NCBI GenBank assembly: GCA_018715595.1
Contig: DVLI01000020.1
Span: 76,586-140,585 of the forward strand
Reading direction: 5' to 3'
Length of the DNA: 64,000 bases
Source of the DNA: Candidatus Caccoplasma merdavium
GTDB taxonomy: Bacteria; Bacteroidota; Bacteroidia; Bacteroidales; UBA11471
The translations under genes were made by a program, and so were the position numbers. Below are positions 50,949-61,483 of the stretch, one piece after another. Position 1 is the first letter of the stretch. Each line of letters starts with the position of its first letter. Below the pieces are notes generated by a model, which made no database searches, was not told where the DNA came from, and saw only the letters and a list, made by a program, of their open reading frames with translations.

Positions 50949-50970
50949 TCTACTCTACTCTACTCTACTC
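50949..50970. repeat. TCTAC pentanucleotide repeat
   Basis: Four full TCTAC units (50949-50968) plus TC in tandem, in non-coding DNA. Confidence 0.9.
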
Positions 50971-51019
50971 CACAACACGCCACAACAACGCCATAATCCA
51001 TAACCCTGGAACGTCCCGC

Positions 51020-51062
51020 CGGGAAAAGAAAAGGGGAAACGCGGCACATGCCGAGTTCCCCT
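51020..51062 (-). terminator. Terminator after yidC
   Basis: On the minus strand arms 51062-51049 and 51046-51032 pair with one or two mismatches around TG, followed by TTTTCTTTTCCC. Confidence 0.75.
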
Positions 51063-51090
51063 AAGGCTTATATCGTCTTCGTCTCTTTTC

Positions 51091-52989
51091 CTAACGACGA
51101 CGGCGTTGTTGTTGCTGCTGTTGGCGTTTGAGAGCAGCCTGTTGCTGGCGTTGAGCCTCTTCGAGACGAGCCAAGAAACCCGATTTCTTGCGCGGTTTCT
51201 TTTGATTTTCTTTCAATTTGGCCAATACCTTTTCCTCATTGATGCATTTGCGGAAAATATAGGTCTGAATAATCGTGATGAGGAGCGACACGAAATAGTA
51301 GTAGCTCAATCCCGATGCATAATTGTTGAAGATGAAAAGGAACATCAACGGCATGAGATACATCATGAGTTTCATACCCGGCATCTGCTGACCGCCGCCC
51401 GTACTGTCCATATTGATTTTGGTGTAGAGAATATTGGTGATGGTCATCAATAGGCAGAAGAGGCTGATGTGGTTACCAAAATAGGGCGTAATGATGGGAA
51501 TGTAAGCATTCCAAGAGAAAATGGCATCGTAAGAAGAGAGGTCGTCGGCCCAGAGGAACGGTTGCTGACGCAACTCTATCGATGAGGGGAAGAACGCAAA
51601 CATGGCCAAGAGGATAGGCATCTGCAAAAGCAACGGCAGACAGCCGCTCATGGGATTCACCCCGGCATTGCGGTAGAGCTCCATCGTTGCCTGCTGGCGT
51701 TCGAGAGCCTTGTCCTGACCGGGATATTTGGCGTTGATTTCTTCGACCTGGGGTTTCAACACCCTCATGCGTGCGCTCGACATATAAGACTTGAAGGTCA
51801 GAGGCATCAGCACGGCTTTGATGATAAGCGTCATGAGGAGTATGATGACACCATAATTGGTAAAGTATTTGCCCAAGAAGGTAAAGATGGGAATAATGAT
51901 TCCGGTATTGATCCAACGGAAGAACTTGTAACCCAGAGGTATGAGTTTGGGCAGTTGCAACTTGTCGTCGGAGTCAAGACCCTTGTCGTAGCTTTTGAGA
52001 AGCGGATAAAGGTTGGGGCCGAGGAAGAAGCGGAACGAAGGACCTTCGGCTGTCATGGGGTCATAATCGATTGTCGTCGCGGCCTTGTAATTTTTGAGGT
52101 AGTGGTTGTCTTCGGGCAAAACGGTCGATTCCAAACGGGCGCCGTTGAACTTATGATCGGCTATGAGTACCGAGGAGAAGAACTGGTTCTTGAAACCAAT
52201 CCATTGCAGACCGGTAGAGAGGCTCTCATGCTCGTCTTTGGTCTCGCTGAGACGTTCGACGTCTGACCCTAGGAATTTGTAATAAAGGGCACTGTTGCGC
52301 TCCTCAAACATGCGTCCCCGCTCCTGCCGGCGCAGTTTCTGGTTCCAATACATGTCGAGATCGACCGTATTGCGCGGCAAAATCTGCTCCATACCGTTCT
52401 GGTAAAGTTGCATATCGAGCATGTATCCCTCGGCGGGAAGGGTGTAACGAATCTCAAAGGAACTGCCATTTTCGAAGGGAAGTTTCATCGAGAGGGTACG
52501 GTTGTCGGCCGAAAGCTCGGGAACGAAATAGAGCTCATCGGTATCGATGGTACGCCCTCGTGTCTTGAAGATGAAACCATAGGCATTGTTCTCTTGGTTG
52601 AAAAGCATCAACGGCAGGGAGTCGTAGGTGCTGTATTCGTTGAGTACCGCTTGTGCAAGCCGGCCACCCCGGGTCGAGAAAGTCAGGGTCAACTGGGGAT
52701 TGGAGAGGGTTATCAACTCCTCTTCTCCTTCGGCAAAAGGAGCAAAATCGACATATTCATTGCGCAAACGGGCTGTGTGCTCATCGACGGCTACCTCCTC
52801 GGGAGTGGTAGCAACGGGAAGCTGTGCCTCGTTATCGAGTTGTGCCAAACGGGCATTTTCGACCTGCAACAACGAGTCTTGGTAACGCTGCATGGCGGCT
52901 TTCTGCTCGGGCGACGGCTGCATATACCATGTGTAGCCGAAAAGGACGACGGCCATAAGTAGAAAGCCGATGATTGTGTTTTTGTCCAT
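51091..52989 (-). CDS. yidC: Membrane protein insertase YidC
   Basis: YidC inserts and folds inner-membrane proteins with or without SecYEG. The 632-residue protein has an N-terminal helix (NTIIGFLLMAVVLFGYTWYM), a large periplasmic beta-sandwich domain (about 60-350), and the five-helix core (from NYGVIILLMTLIIKAVLMPLTFKSY). The hydrophilic-groove arginine is in that first core helix region (SARMRVLKPQ follows). The C-terminus is a basic Gln/Arg-rich tail ending QQQQQRRRR, likely to bind ribosomes. It follows pyrG by 28 nt. Confidence 0.96.
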   Translation of the reverse strand: MDKNTIIGFLLMAVVLFGYTWYMQPSPEQKAAMQRYQDSLLQVENARLAQLDNEAQLPVATTPEEVAVDEHTARLRNEYVDFAPFAEGEEELITLSNPQLTLTFSTRGGRLAQAVLNEYSTYDSLPLMLFNQENNAYGFIFKTRGRTIDTDELYFVPELSADNRTLSMKLPFENGSSFEIRYTLPAEGYMLDMQLYQNGMEQILPRNTVDLDMYWNQKLRRQERGRMFEERNSALYYKFLGSDVERLSETKDEHESLSTGLQWIGFKNQFFSSVLIADHKFNGARLESTVLPEDNHYLKNYKAATTIDYDPMTAEGPSFRFFLGPNLYPLLKSYDKGLDSDDKLQLPKLIPLGYKFFRWINTGIIIPIFTFLGKYFTNYGVIILLMTLIIKAVLMPLTFKSYMSSARMRVLKPQVEEINAKYPGQDKALERQQATMELYRNAGVNPMSGCLPLLLQMPILLAMFAFFPSSIELRQQPFLWADDLSSYDAIFSWNAYIPIITPYFGNHISLFCLLMTITNILYTKINMDSTGGGQQMPGMKLMMYLMPLMFLFIFNNYASGLSYYYFVSLLITIIQTYIFRKCINEEKVLAKLKENQKKPRKKSGFLARLEEAQRQQQAALKRQQQQQQRRRR

Positions 52990-53017
52990 TGTGGAATCTT
53001 ATGAAATAGGCAAATAA

Positions 53018-54649
<1,632 letters not shown>

Positions 54650-54657
54650 TCAAAGTG

Positions 54658-54665
54658 CAAAATTA
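54658..54665 (-). promoter_or_regulatory. -7 element of the pyrG promoter
   Basis: TAATTTTG on the minus strand, 35 nt before the GTG start. The -33 is not clear. Confidence 0.45.
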
Positions 54666-54744
54666 GAAAAAAGTTGGGATTAAGCCATGAAAAAAGCGAT
54701 TAATTATCGAAGGGAATTGTTTTCGCAAGATTAAGGAATTTATA

Positions 54745-54776
54745 TTTCGGGAAGAAGTTTTTTTTCACTATATTTG
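54745..54776 (+). promoter_or_regulatory. Promoter of the DUF3078 operon
   Basis: TTTC at 54745-54748 and TATATTTG at 54769-54776 with a 20-bp spacer. The -7 box overlaps a TTG that opens a longer frame, so the start at 54810 is preferred. Confidence 0.6.
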
Positions 54777-54809
54777 TCCACTATTTCCGACGACTCACAT
54801 GACCAACGT

Positions 54810-56477
54810 ATGGGCATCACCACAGCATACACACGCTTCTCTCGACGTTTTGCCAGGCACTGTTTTCCGTTGTTGATAATTCTGTTATTTGCCATGGCAG
54901 CACAATCGGCGCCGAAACTCGTCACACAAAAGCCTCCGGTCGACACATCGTCAATGCCCGACAGCCTGAACCGCCTCATCGAAAACATATTTTCACTCAT
55001 CGACAGTCTCGAAGTGAAAGACAGCGCGCGTGTCGATATACACATCGACACCACCCGGCTGGTGAGAGACACCATATATGTGACGACACAATATATCGAA
55101 GACAGCACCCTCATCAGCGAGGATTTGCTAAACAAGCTCGACAGCATCGCGGGGAAAGACATTCTTGTCGAAACCCCGGCAACACCCGTGCGCGATACCC
55201 TCGCTGCGGCAATTTCCCCCAAAGACACCCTGCGAAGAATTCCGCCCAAACCCCGTCCTCTGCAAATGTGTGCACGGGCACAAGCTATTTTGCGGGAGTC
55301 GAAAAACCGCTTCACGATTGCTCCGTCGAACGAGATTCCGGTCAACCCGATTTTTCTCCCCATCATATTCGACGGACAACGTCCCGACAAAAAGCCCGGG
55401 CTGTATGACCCAAATGCACCTCATCGCTCACATCGCGACACGCCCTACTCCCTGACCCGACGGGTAAACAACATCGACCGAGACAAACAACAGGCCGAAT
55501 TGGGCGATTACGCACAAGCCGTAGCCATTGTCGCCCACCCCGAGAAGGTGCATTACACCCCCGAAAAGATGCCCAAAGCCATACATCTCGAACGCATGAA
55601 AAAACGGAGAGAGATGCTCATGGTGAAGGGGCCGTCGGCACCCCGGGAATTTGACATTCAAGGCCGCCCCATAAAATTGAAACACTGGATTTCGACCCTA
55701 TACAATTCGTTGCAAATTTCCCAAATATATATATCGGAGAACTGGTATCAGGGTGGTACAAGCAACCTCAACCTCATCGGTTCACAAACCTACTCGCTCA
55801 ACTACAAAGATTATAAAGACAAAATAATTTTTGAGAACAAGGTGCAATGGAACCTCAACATCAGCAGTGCACCCGACGACACGCTGCGCAATTACAGCAT
55901 CAGCGAAGACTTGTTCCGCATCGACAGTAAATTCGGCTACAAAGCATTCGGGAACATCTACTACTCGACCAGCCTATATTTCAAGACTCAATTTTTCAAC
56001 AACTACAAGAAAAACACCGATACACGAACAGCTTCATTCTTGTCGCCCGGGGAACTAAGTTACAACCTCGGTATGAGCCACAACTACACCAGCAAAAACA
56101 AGGCGTTCACCTCATCGGCATCGGTATCGCCATTTTCTTACAACCTGAAAACTTGCATCGACGAAAAGATGGACCCCACAAAATATGGTATAGAAGAGGG
56201 AAAGAAAATCCTACACCAATTCGGTTCGTCATTCGACGCCACAGTGAAATGGGAATTCATGCGCAACATGTATATCTCGTCGCGTATCTATTACTTCACC
56301 TCCTACAAGCATGTGCAGGTAGATTTTGAAAACACGTTCAATTTTATTCTGAACCGTTATTTTTCTACCAAACTCGAATTTAAGATGCGCTACGACGACA
56401 GTGCCGAACCCAATGAGAGAGGGTCATTCCTCCAAATCAAAGAGATGTTGAGTTTCGGACTCTTCTTCCGTATTTAA
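54810..56477 (+). CDS. DUF3078 outer-membrane beta-barrel protein
   Basis: A 555-residue exported protein. After a signal anchor (HCFPLLIILLFAMAAQSAPK) comes an extended N-terminal region with Ser/Asp/Thr-rich, probably disordered parts. From about residue 300 come the barrel strands LKHWISTLYNSLQISQIYISENWYQGG, LNYKDYKDKIIFENKVQWNL, FGYKAFGNIYYSTSLYFKTQFFNN and a final LSFGLFFRI. This strand set matches DUF3078 as I recall it. Function unknown. It is followed after 3 nt by an HtrA-like protease, and the unit ends in an Omp85-like barrel. Confidence 0.8.
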   Translation: MGITTAYTRFSRRFARHCFPLLIILLFAMAAQSAPKLVTQKPPVDTSSMPDSLNRLIENIFSLIDSLEVKDSARVDIHIDTTRLVRDTIYVTTQYIEDSTLISEDLLNKLDSIAGKDILVETPATPVRDTLAAAISPKDTLRRIPPKPRPLQMCARAQAILRESKNRFTIAPSNEIPVNPIFLPIIFDGQRPDKKPGLYDPNAPHRSHRDTPYSLTRRVNNIDRDKQQAELGDYAQAVAIVAHPEKVHYTPEKMPKAIHLERMKKRREMLMVKGPSAPREFDIQGRPIKLKHWISTLYNSLQISQIYISENWYQGGTSNLNLIGSQTYSLNYKDYKDKIIFENKVQWNLNISSAPDDTLRNYSISEDLFRIDSKFGYKAFGNIYYSTSLYFKTQFFNNYKKNTDTRTASFLSPGELSYNLGMSHNYTSKNKAFTSSASVSPFSYNLKTCIDEKMDPTKYGIEEGKKILHQFGSSFDATVKWEFMRNMYISSRIYYFTSYKHVQVDFENTFNFILNRYFSTKLEFKMRYDDSAEPNERGSFLQIKEMLSFGLFFRI

Positions 56478-56480
56478 AAA

Positions 56481-58232
56481 ATGATGCCTTGGGGTATGAC
56501 AAGACGATATACTCATATACTCATCTTCTTGCTTCTGGCCGTGCTCGCCACACCCGCATACAGCCGATTCAAGGTGGCAAACTATGACATGGCCAAGGCC
56601 AAAGAAATCATCAGCGAGCGTGTCGCAAATGGTACGCTCGAAATCATCGAGGGCATATGGGAATCGAGCAACGGAAAAATTTATGTTATTGAAAGATTTG
56701 AAGATGAGCGATTTCCAGAAAATTTACGGTACCGGGTCATTCAGCTCGAAGGTGAGAATGCCGAACCCGGCATGGTCGACTATTTTCTCGAAATGACCAA
56801 CTACGAGGAATATTATCGCATCTGGGGGCACAATCCGTTCACGCAAACCAACGAACCGGTAGGAAGAGAAACATATATCGAATTTTCGCCCGATTCGTTT
56901 GTTTTCAAACAACAGCTCCAAGAAATCGTATTCACCCGCCTCTTCCCTCAAATCGACTATCCAAAGCCCACCGACGACATTTCGCTCGGCTCGGGATTTG
57001 CCATAACACCGGACGGCTACATCGTTACCAACCATCATGTGGTAAAATCCTCGCAACACATTTCGATATGCGGAGTAAACGGCTCGTTCGAACATTCCTA
57101 CAAAGCCCGGATTGTTGCCACCGACAAGCCCAACGACTTGGCCATCTTGAAAATAGAGGACCCCGATTTTACCACCTTCGGAGAGATTCCCTACGGCATT
57201 CGTCGCGACGAGCCCATTGAAGGGGAATATTGTTTTTCCATAAGCTATCCGGCCATTACCCGGTTGGGCATCAACCCCAAAACGACCACCGGCATCATCA
57301 GTGCCACGACCGACAATTACTATCCGTCGCGCTGCCAGACGACCGTTTCCATCGAAGAAGGCAGCAGCGGGAGCCCCCTGTTCGACAAAGACGGGAACGT
57401 ACTTGCCGTCAATTCGGCCATGTATATCGACTATTATCCCAAACTTGCCATCAAGGCCAACTTCCTGTGGAAGCTTATCGAGCGATGCGACGAATTGGAC
57501 GGGTTCTCGGCCACCCCGGCCCCGACGGGACGCCAGCTGACAGAAATCGTTGCGACGAACAAAAAATTCGTCGTCCTCGTACTGGTCAACTACCAACCCG
57601 CCGACGAAGACAGGCCCCGTTACATACTCAATGAGACAAATGACCAAGATGTGGAGCCGACCCCGTTTCTCGATGCGAAAAAACTCTACCACACCGGTCG
57701 ATATAATGAGGCGGTGGCTCTACTCACACAAATACTGACAGAAAATCCACACAATGCCGGTGCCTATTATCTGCGGGGTTGCTGCTGGGAGAAACTCGAC
57801 GCCCGGGAAAATGCGCTTGTCGACTACCACCAGGCGTTGCGCAGCTTTGATGCGAAAACCGACAGCAAACAGTTGCAAGCCTCGATCTATTGCAACTTGT
57901 CGTTGTGCCAAATGGCATTTCAAGATTATGAGGGAGCCATGGCCAGCATCGAAGCCGCGTTGAAAATCCAATCGGACGATTACACGCTCATGATAAAAGG
58001 ACTGGCCTGCTATTTCTTGGAGAAATACGATGTGGCCCTAAAAATTCTCTCGGACCTCATCGACAACGCGCAACTGCAATCGACCGTCTATTATTATCGG
58101 GCTCTCTCCCATCTCGCCATAAACGAGCAGGCCAAAGCCCTGTCAGATATGCAAAATGCCGCCGCCTGCGGGAACAAATCCGCCGCCGAATGGTTAAACC
58201 TTTATTCGTCATCACCCACCACACAACCCTAA
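56481..58232 (+). CDS. Periplasmic trypsin-like protease with C-terminal TPR repeats
   Basis: A 583-residue protein. The signal peptide ends near PAYS (about 28). Residues about 30-160 are an unassigned domain. Residues about 165-340 are a trypsin-like (S1C/HtrA-type) protease with His186 in TNHHVV, Asp219 in NDLAIL and Ser296 in EGSSGSP, so the triad is complete. No PDZ domain follows. Residues about 395-570 are TPR-like helices (AKKLYHTGRYNEAVALLTQIL, AYYLRGCCWEKLDARENALVDYHQAL). It lies between the DUF3078 barrel and an Omp85-like barrel, so envelope protein quality control or barrel processing is a fair guess. Its stop TAA overlaps the next ATG (TAATG). Confidence 0.85.
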   Translation: MMPWGMTRRYTHILIFLLLAVLATPAYSRFKVANYDMAKAKEIISERVANGTLEIIEGIWESSNGKIYVIERFEDERFPENLRYRVIQLEGENAEPGMVDYFLEMTNYEEYYRIWGHNPFTQTNEPVGRETYIEFSPDSFVFKQQLQEIVFTRLFPQIDYPKPTDDISLGSGFAITPDGYIVTNHHVVKSSQHISICGVNGSFEHSYKARIVATDKPNDLAILKIEDPDFTTFGEIPYGIRRDEPIEGEYCFSISYPAITRLGINPKTTTGIISATTDNYYPSRCQTTVSIEEGSSGSPLFDKDGNVLAVNSAMYIDYYPKLAIKANFLWKLIERCDELDGFSATPAPTGRQLTEIVATNKKFVVLVLVNYQPADEDRPRYILNETNDQDVEPTPFLDAKKLYHTGRYNEAVALLTQILTENPHNAGAYYLRGCCWEKLDARENALVDYHQALRSFDAKTDSKQLQASIYCNLSLCQMAFQDYEGAMASIEAALKIQSDDYTLMIKGLACYFLEKYDVALKILSDLIDNAQLQSTVYYYRALSHLAINEQAKALSDMQNAAACGNKSAAEWLNLYSSSPTTQP

Positions 58233-59506
58233 TGCGACCTCTTTCACTCCTACCCAATCAAAAGGCTCTTTTCCCTCCTGCCCGGACATGGTTTCTTGTC
58301 ATGGCATTCTTATGCGGCCTGCTCGCCACACCAACCGACAGCGTCGCACAGGCATCTTATGTCCAGGAAGATAGCACAGGAATATCAAACCAGCAAGCTC
58401 TATCCCAGGACTCGACGGAGACAAAAAAGAGTACCTTTTTCAGGAAAATAGGCGATTATTTCAGAAATGCCAACAAGCCCAAACCGGAGAAAAAATTCGA
58501 CATCAGCTTCATAGGCGGGCCCCAATATTCCAGCGCTACCAACCTCGGCATCGGCATCATGGCTGCCGGCCTGTATCGCAGCGACCGCAGCGACCTGAGC
58601 ATTCAGCCGTCGAACGTTTCTCTGTTTGGAAATGTTTCCATATCGGGGTTCTATATGCTCGGCATTCGGGGCACGCATATTCTTCCCAAAGACAAGTACC
58701 GGCTGCTGTATACGGTATATTTTTACTCCATGCCCAGCAACTACTGGGGCATAGGATATGATGCCGGCAGCAGCTCCTATTATTGGAGTTATCTCCGATT
58801 GCAGTCGCAAATAAAAGTCGATTTCCTTTTCCGGCTCTCCGACAACTTGTTTATCGGGCCAATGGCCAGTTTCGACTTTGTAAGGGGCACTAATTTCACC
58901 AAGAAGGACGAGGCCGACCCCCGCACCCTGGAACAAATCATCGACGGAGAAAGCCCCCGTGTATTAACCCCCGGTGCAGGAGCCTCAATCGTATATGACA
59001 GCCGGGACGTCATCACCGATGCCCACAAAGGTATCTACCTGAAAATAGAGCAAGGCTTCTATCCCGCATTCTTGGGCAACAAATATGATTTCATGATGAC
59101 CGACCTTATTTTCGATGTCTATCAGAAGGTGTGGAAAGGGGGCATATTGGCGCTTGACCTCCATGGGCGATTCAATTACGGGGACGTGCCGTGGACCATG
59201 AAGAGCCGGCTTGGCGGCATGTTCCGCATGCGCGGCTACTACGAGGGACAATACCGTGATAACAATCTCATGGAAGCCCAACTCGAATTGCGTCAACGCA
59301 TTTGGCGCCGCAACGGCATTGCCGTGTGGGTGGGAGCCGGAAATGTGTTCGAGAATTTTCACTCGTTCGACTTCGCCAAGACACTGCCCAATTTCGGTAT
59401 CGGTTACCGCTGGGAATTCAAGAGCCGGGTCAACGTGCGACTGGATTTAGGGTTCGGGAAGGATTTCAAAACCGGCTTCATGTTCAACATCAACGAAGCG
59501 TTTTAG
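58232..59506 (+). CDS. BamA/TamA (Omp85) C-terminal domain-like barrel protein
   Basis: A 424-residue outer-membrane protein without obvious POTRA domains. The signal peptide ends near DSVAQ, followed by a short polar linker. The barrel starts near KKFDISFIGGPQYSSATNLGIGIMAAGLY. The Omp85 features are TPGAGASIVYDSRDV, RLGGMFRMRGYYEGQYRDNNLMEAQLELRQRIW and a closing FKTGFMFNINEAF. The RMRGYYEG stretch matches the VRGF/Y-type loop of Omp85 barrels. It starts at TAATG with the protease stop. Its own stop overlaps the convergent aminotransferase stop. Confidence 0.82.
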   Translation: MRPLSLLPNQKALFPPARTWFLVMAFLCGLLATPTDSVAQASYVQEDSTGISNQQALSQDSTETKKSTFFRKIGDYFRNANKPKPEKKFDISFIGGPQYSSATNLGIGIMAAGLYRSDRSDLSIQPSNVSLFGNVSISGFYMLGIRGTHILPKDKYRLLYTVYFYSMPSNYWGIGYDAGSSSYYWSYLRLQSQIKVDFLFRLSDNLFIGPMASFDFVRGTNFTKKDEADPRTLEQIIDGESPRVLTPGAGASIVYDSRDVITDAHKGIYLKIEQGFYPAFLGNKYDFMMTDLIFDVYQKVWKGGILALDLHGRFNYGDVPWTMKSRLGGMFRMRGYYEGQYRDNNLMEAQLELRQRIWRRNGIAVWVGAGNVFENFHSFDFAKTLPNFGIGYRWEFKSRVNVRLDLGFGKDFKTGFMFNINEAF

Positions 59507-60636
59507 CCTCTCGCCTCCGCCTCTTTTTTATAGAATTCATTAATGGCCTGTGCCACCGTCAAGACCTCTTCCTCGCTCATCACCGGCGAGATGGGCAACG
59601 AGAGCACCTCATCGGCCAACTGCTCGGCAAGCGGCAACGACAAGTCGTGATAACAGGCATAGCAAGCCTGCTTGTGCGGAGGCACGGGATAATGTATGAG
59701 CGTGGGTATCTGCTGTTGTCGGAGAGCCTCTATCAACTTTTGCCGGTGAGGAACCCGCACGACATATTGGTGATAAATGTCCCCCTCGTCCAAGAGAGGT
59801 TTTATGACATCGGGGGCCGTAATGGCACGATCATAAAGGGCCGCCAGCCTGCGGCGGCTGCGGTTGTCCTCGTCGAGATAGGCCAGTTTCACCGTGAGGA
59901 AAGCGGCCTGCAATTCATCTAACCGGCTGTTATACCCCCGATATTTATTGTAATAGCGACGCTCCGAACCGTAATTGGCCAAAGCGCGAACGGTTTGTGC
60001 CAACTCCGCATCGTGCGTGGCAACGGCTCCCCCGTCGCCCAAAGCGCCTAAATTTTTCGACGGATAGAAACTGATGCCTGCGGCGTGTCCCAAAGCACCG
60101 GCTTTGCGACCTCCGAAAAGTCCCTCGCAGGGAGCTTCGGCACCCATGGCCTGCGCGGCGTCTTCGACCACCAGCAAATGGTGTGCACGGGCGACTTCGA
60201 CCAATGTCGTATCCCAACAACAACGGCCATAGAGATGCACCGGAAGCACAGCCCGAGTGCGTGACGTCATGGCCGACTCGATGCGTTGGGAATCGAGATT
60301 GTGGGTCGATGCCGAAGGTTCGACAAAGCGGGGGGTGAGATGGTTGTCGGTGATGGCCAGGACGGTCGCCACATAGGTATTGGCCGGCACGATGACTTCA
60401 TCACCGGCCGAGAGTTTTCCCATTTCGACATAAGCCCGCAGGATAAGGCGCAAGGCATCGAGACCGTTCCCGCAAGCCACGACATGCGGCACGCCGAGGT
60501 AAGTTGCCAAACGGCTTTCGAAACCGGCCACCTGCTGCCCCGACAGATACCACCCCGAATCGATGACCGCGGCGGCGGCCTGCTTCAAGGCATCGGCATA
60601 ACGTGCATTGATTTTCTGCAAATCCTGGAACTTCAT
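59503..60636 (-). CDS. DegT/DnrJ/EryC1-type sugar aminotransferase
   Basis: A PLP-dependent sugar-nucleotide transaminase of 377 residues. Motifs are GNGLDALRLILRA, VIVPANTYVATVLAI, VHLYGRCC, VEDAAQAMGA and GISFYPSKNLGALGDGGA with the PLP lysine at Lys194. The substrate is probably a dTDP-3-keto-6-deoxyhexose made by rmlA, rmlB and the FdtA-like proteins encoded just upstream. That makes it FdtB- or QdtB-like (dTDP-3-amino-3,6-dideoxyhexose). The start overlaps the upstream cupin gene by four bases. Confidence 0.9.
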   Translation of the reverse strand: MKFQDLQKINARYADALKQAAAAVIDSGWYLSGQQVAGFESRLATYLGVPHVVACGNGLDALRLILRAYVEMGKLSAGDEVIVPANTYVATVLAITDNHLTPRFVEPSASTHNLDSQRIESAMTSRTRAVLPVHLYGRCCWDTTLVEVARAHHLLVVEDAAQAMGAEAPCEGLFGGRKAGALGHAAGISFYPSKNLGALGDGGAVATHDAELAQTVRALANYGSERRYYNKYRGYNSRLDELQAAFLTVKLAYLDEDNRSRRRLAALYDRAITAPDVIKPLLDEGDIYHQYVVRVPHRQKLIEALRQQQIPTLIHYPVPPHKQACYACYHDLSLPLAEQLADEVLSLPISPVMSEEEVLTVAQAINEFYKKEAEARG

Positions 60637-61052
60637 GGCTGTCGGGTATATCGAATGAACTCGTCATAGTCGCGAATGTAATCGGCCTCCTCGTAAAAGT
60701 CCGACGCCAACACGAGACAGATGGAACTGGAAGAAAATTCGCGCTGCGCCGCCCATATTCCGGGTGGTATATGCAGGCCATAGTAGGGGCGATTCAACGT
60801 CACGACACGCTGTTCGCGACCATCATCGAGAAAGACTTCAAAAGCCCCTGCCGCGGCGACAATCAGTTGATGACACAACTTGTGCGCGTGGGCTCCGCGC
60901 GATTCACCGCCGGGAATATCATAAAGGTAAAAGATGCGCCGTATCTCGAACGGGAGGTCTCGCCCCCCATGCAGCGGCGTGATATTCCCCCCCGGGTCAT
61001 AGATGCGGGGCAACGTCATCAACTCACAATCGTGGACCGAGGGGTGTGTCAT
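60633..61052 (-). CDS. FdtA/QdtA-type sugar 3,4-ketoisomerase
   Basis: A 139-residue cupin. PFEIRRIFYLYDIPGGESRGAHAHKLCHQLIVAAAG contains the paired histidines His55 and His57 in GAHAHK that act in FdtA and QdtA. It should convert dTDP-4-keto-6-deoxyglucose to the 3-keto isomer for the next aminotransferase. Four-base overlaps on both sides (ATGA) link it to the second cupin gene and the aminotransferase. Fuc versus Qui stereochemistry cannot be told. Confidence 0.85.
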   Translation of the reverse strand: MTHPSVHDCELMTLPRIYDPGGNITPLHGGRDLPFEIRRIFYLYDIPGGESRGAHAHKLCHQLIVAAAGAFEVFLDDGREQRVVTLNRPYYGLHIPPGIWAAQREFSSSSICLVLASDFYEEADYIRDYDEFIRYTRQP

Positions 61053-61453
61053 AGACTCAATCTTTTGTACTCGTCGAAATCGTATATGTAATCGCCTTCG
61101 TCAAAGGCCGCCGACGACAATACCAGTGCCAGGGAGTTGGTCGAGAAATCGGTCAACTGCCGCCAAGTAAGAGCCGGCAGGTATATGCCGTAATAGGAAC
61201 GGTTCAGGAAAAAACGCTCGCTTCGCCCCGAAGCATCGCGCACGACAAGCTCGAAACTTCCCGAAAGGGCGACAATGAACTCTTCCTGGGTGCGGTAGGC
61301 GTGTCCGCCGCGGTATTGCCCGCCGGGGACATCATATATCCAATAGGCGCGCCTGATGTCGAACGGGAGGTGTCGTCCGCTCTCGATAAAAGAGAGGTTT
61401 CCTCTCCGGTCCTCGATTTTCGGCAAGTCGATTTTTCTTACGCCCTCAATCAT
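61049..61453 (-). CDS. FdtA-like cupin with altered active-site histidine
   Basis: A 134-residue paralogue of the neighbouring ketoisomerase. It keeps the fold (PFDIRRAYWIYDVPGGQYRGGHAYRTQEEFIVALSG), with His51, but Tyr53 replaces the second histidine of the HAH motif. It may have a different product, act as a partner subunit, or be a non-catalytic copy. It lies between rmlA (30 nt upstream) and the canonical copy (4-nt overlap), so it is kept within the operon. Confidence 0.82.
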   Translation of the reverse strand: MIEGVRKIDLPKIEDRRGNLSFIESGRHLPFDIRRAYWIYDVPGGQYRGGHAYRTQEEFIVALSGSFELVVRDASGRSERFFLNRSYYGIYLPALTWRQLTDFSTNSLALVLSSAAFDEGDYIYDFDEYKRLSL

Positions 61454-61483
61454 GTCGACATTTTTACGGGTATCGGCGAGAGG

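Larger units (their letters stand above)
50678..51090. other. Gene-free region between dpp11 and yidC
   Basis: About 410 bp between convergent genes. It holds a terminator for each side and a short tandem repeat. One 67-codon frame (50736-50939) begins inside the terminator region, has no start context and no family resemblance, and I do not call it a gene. Confidence 0.6.
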
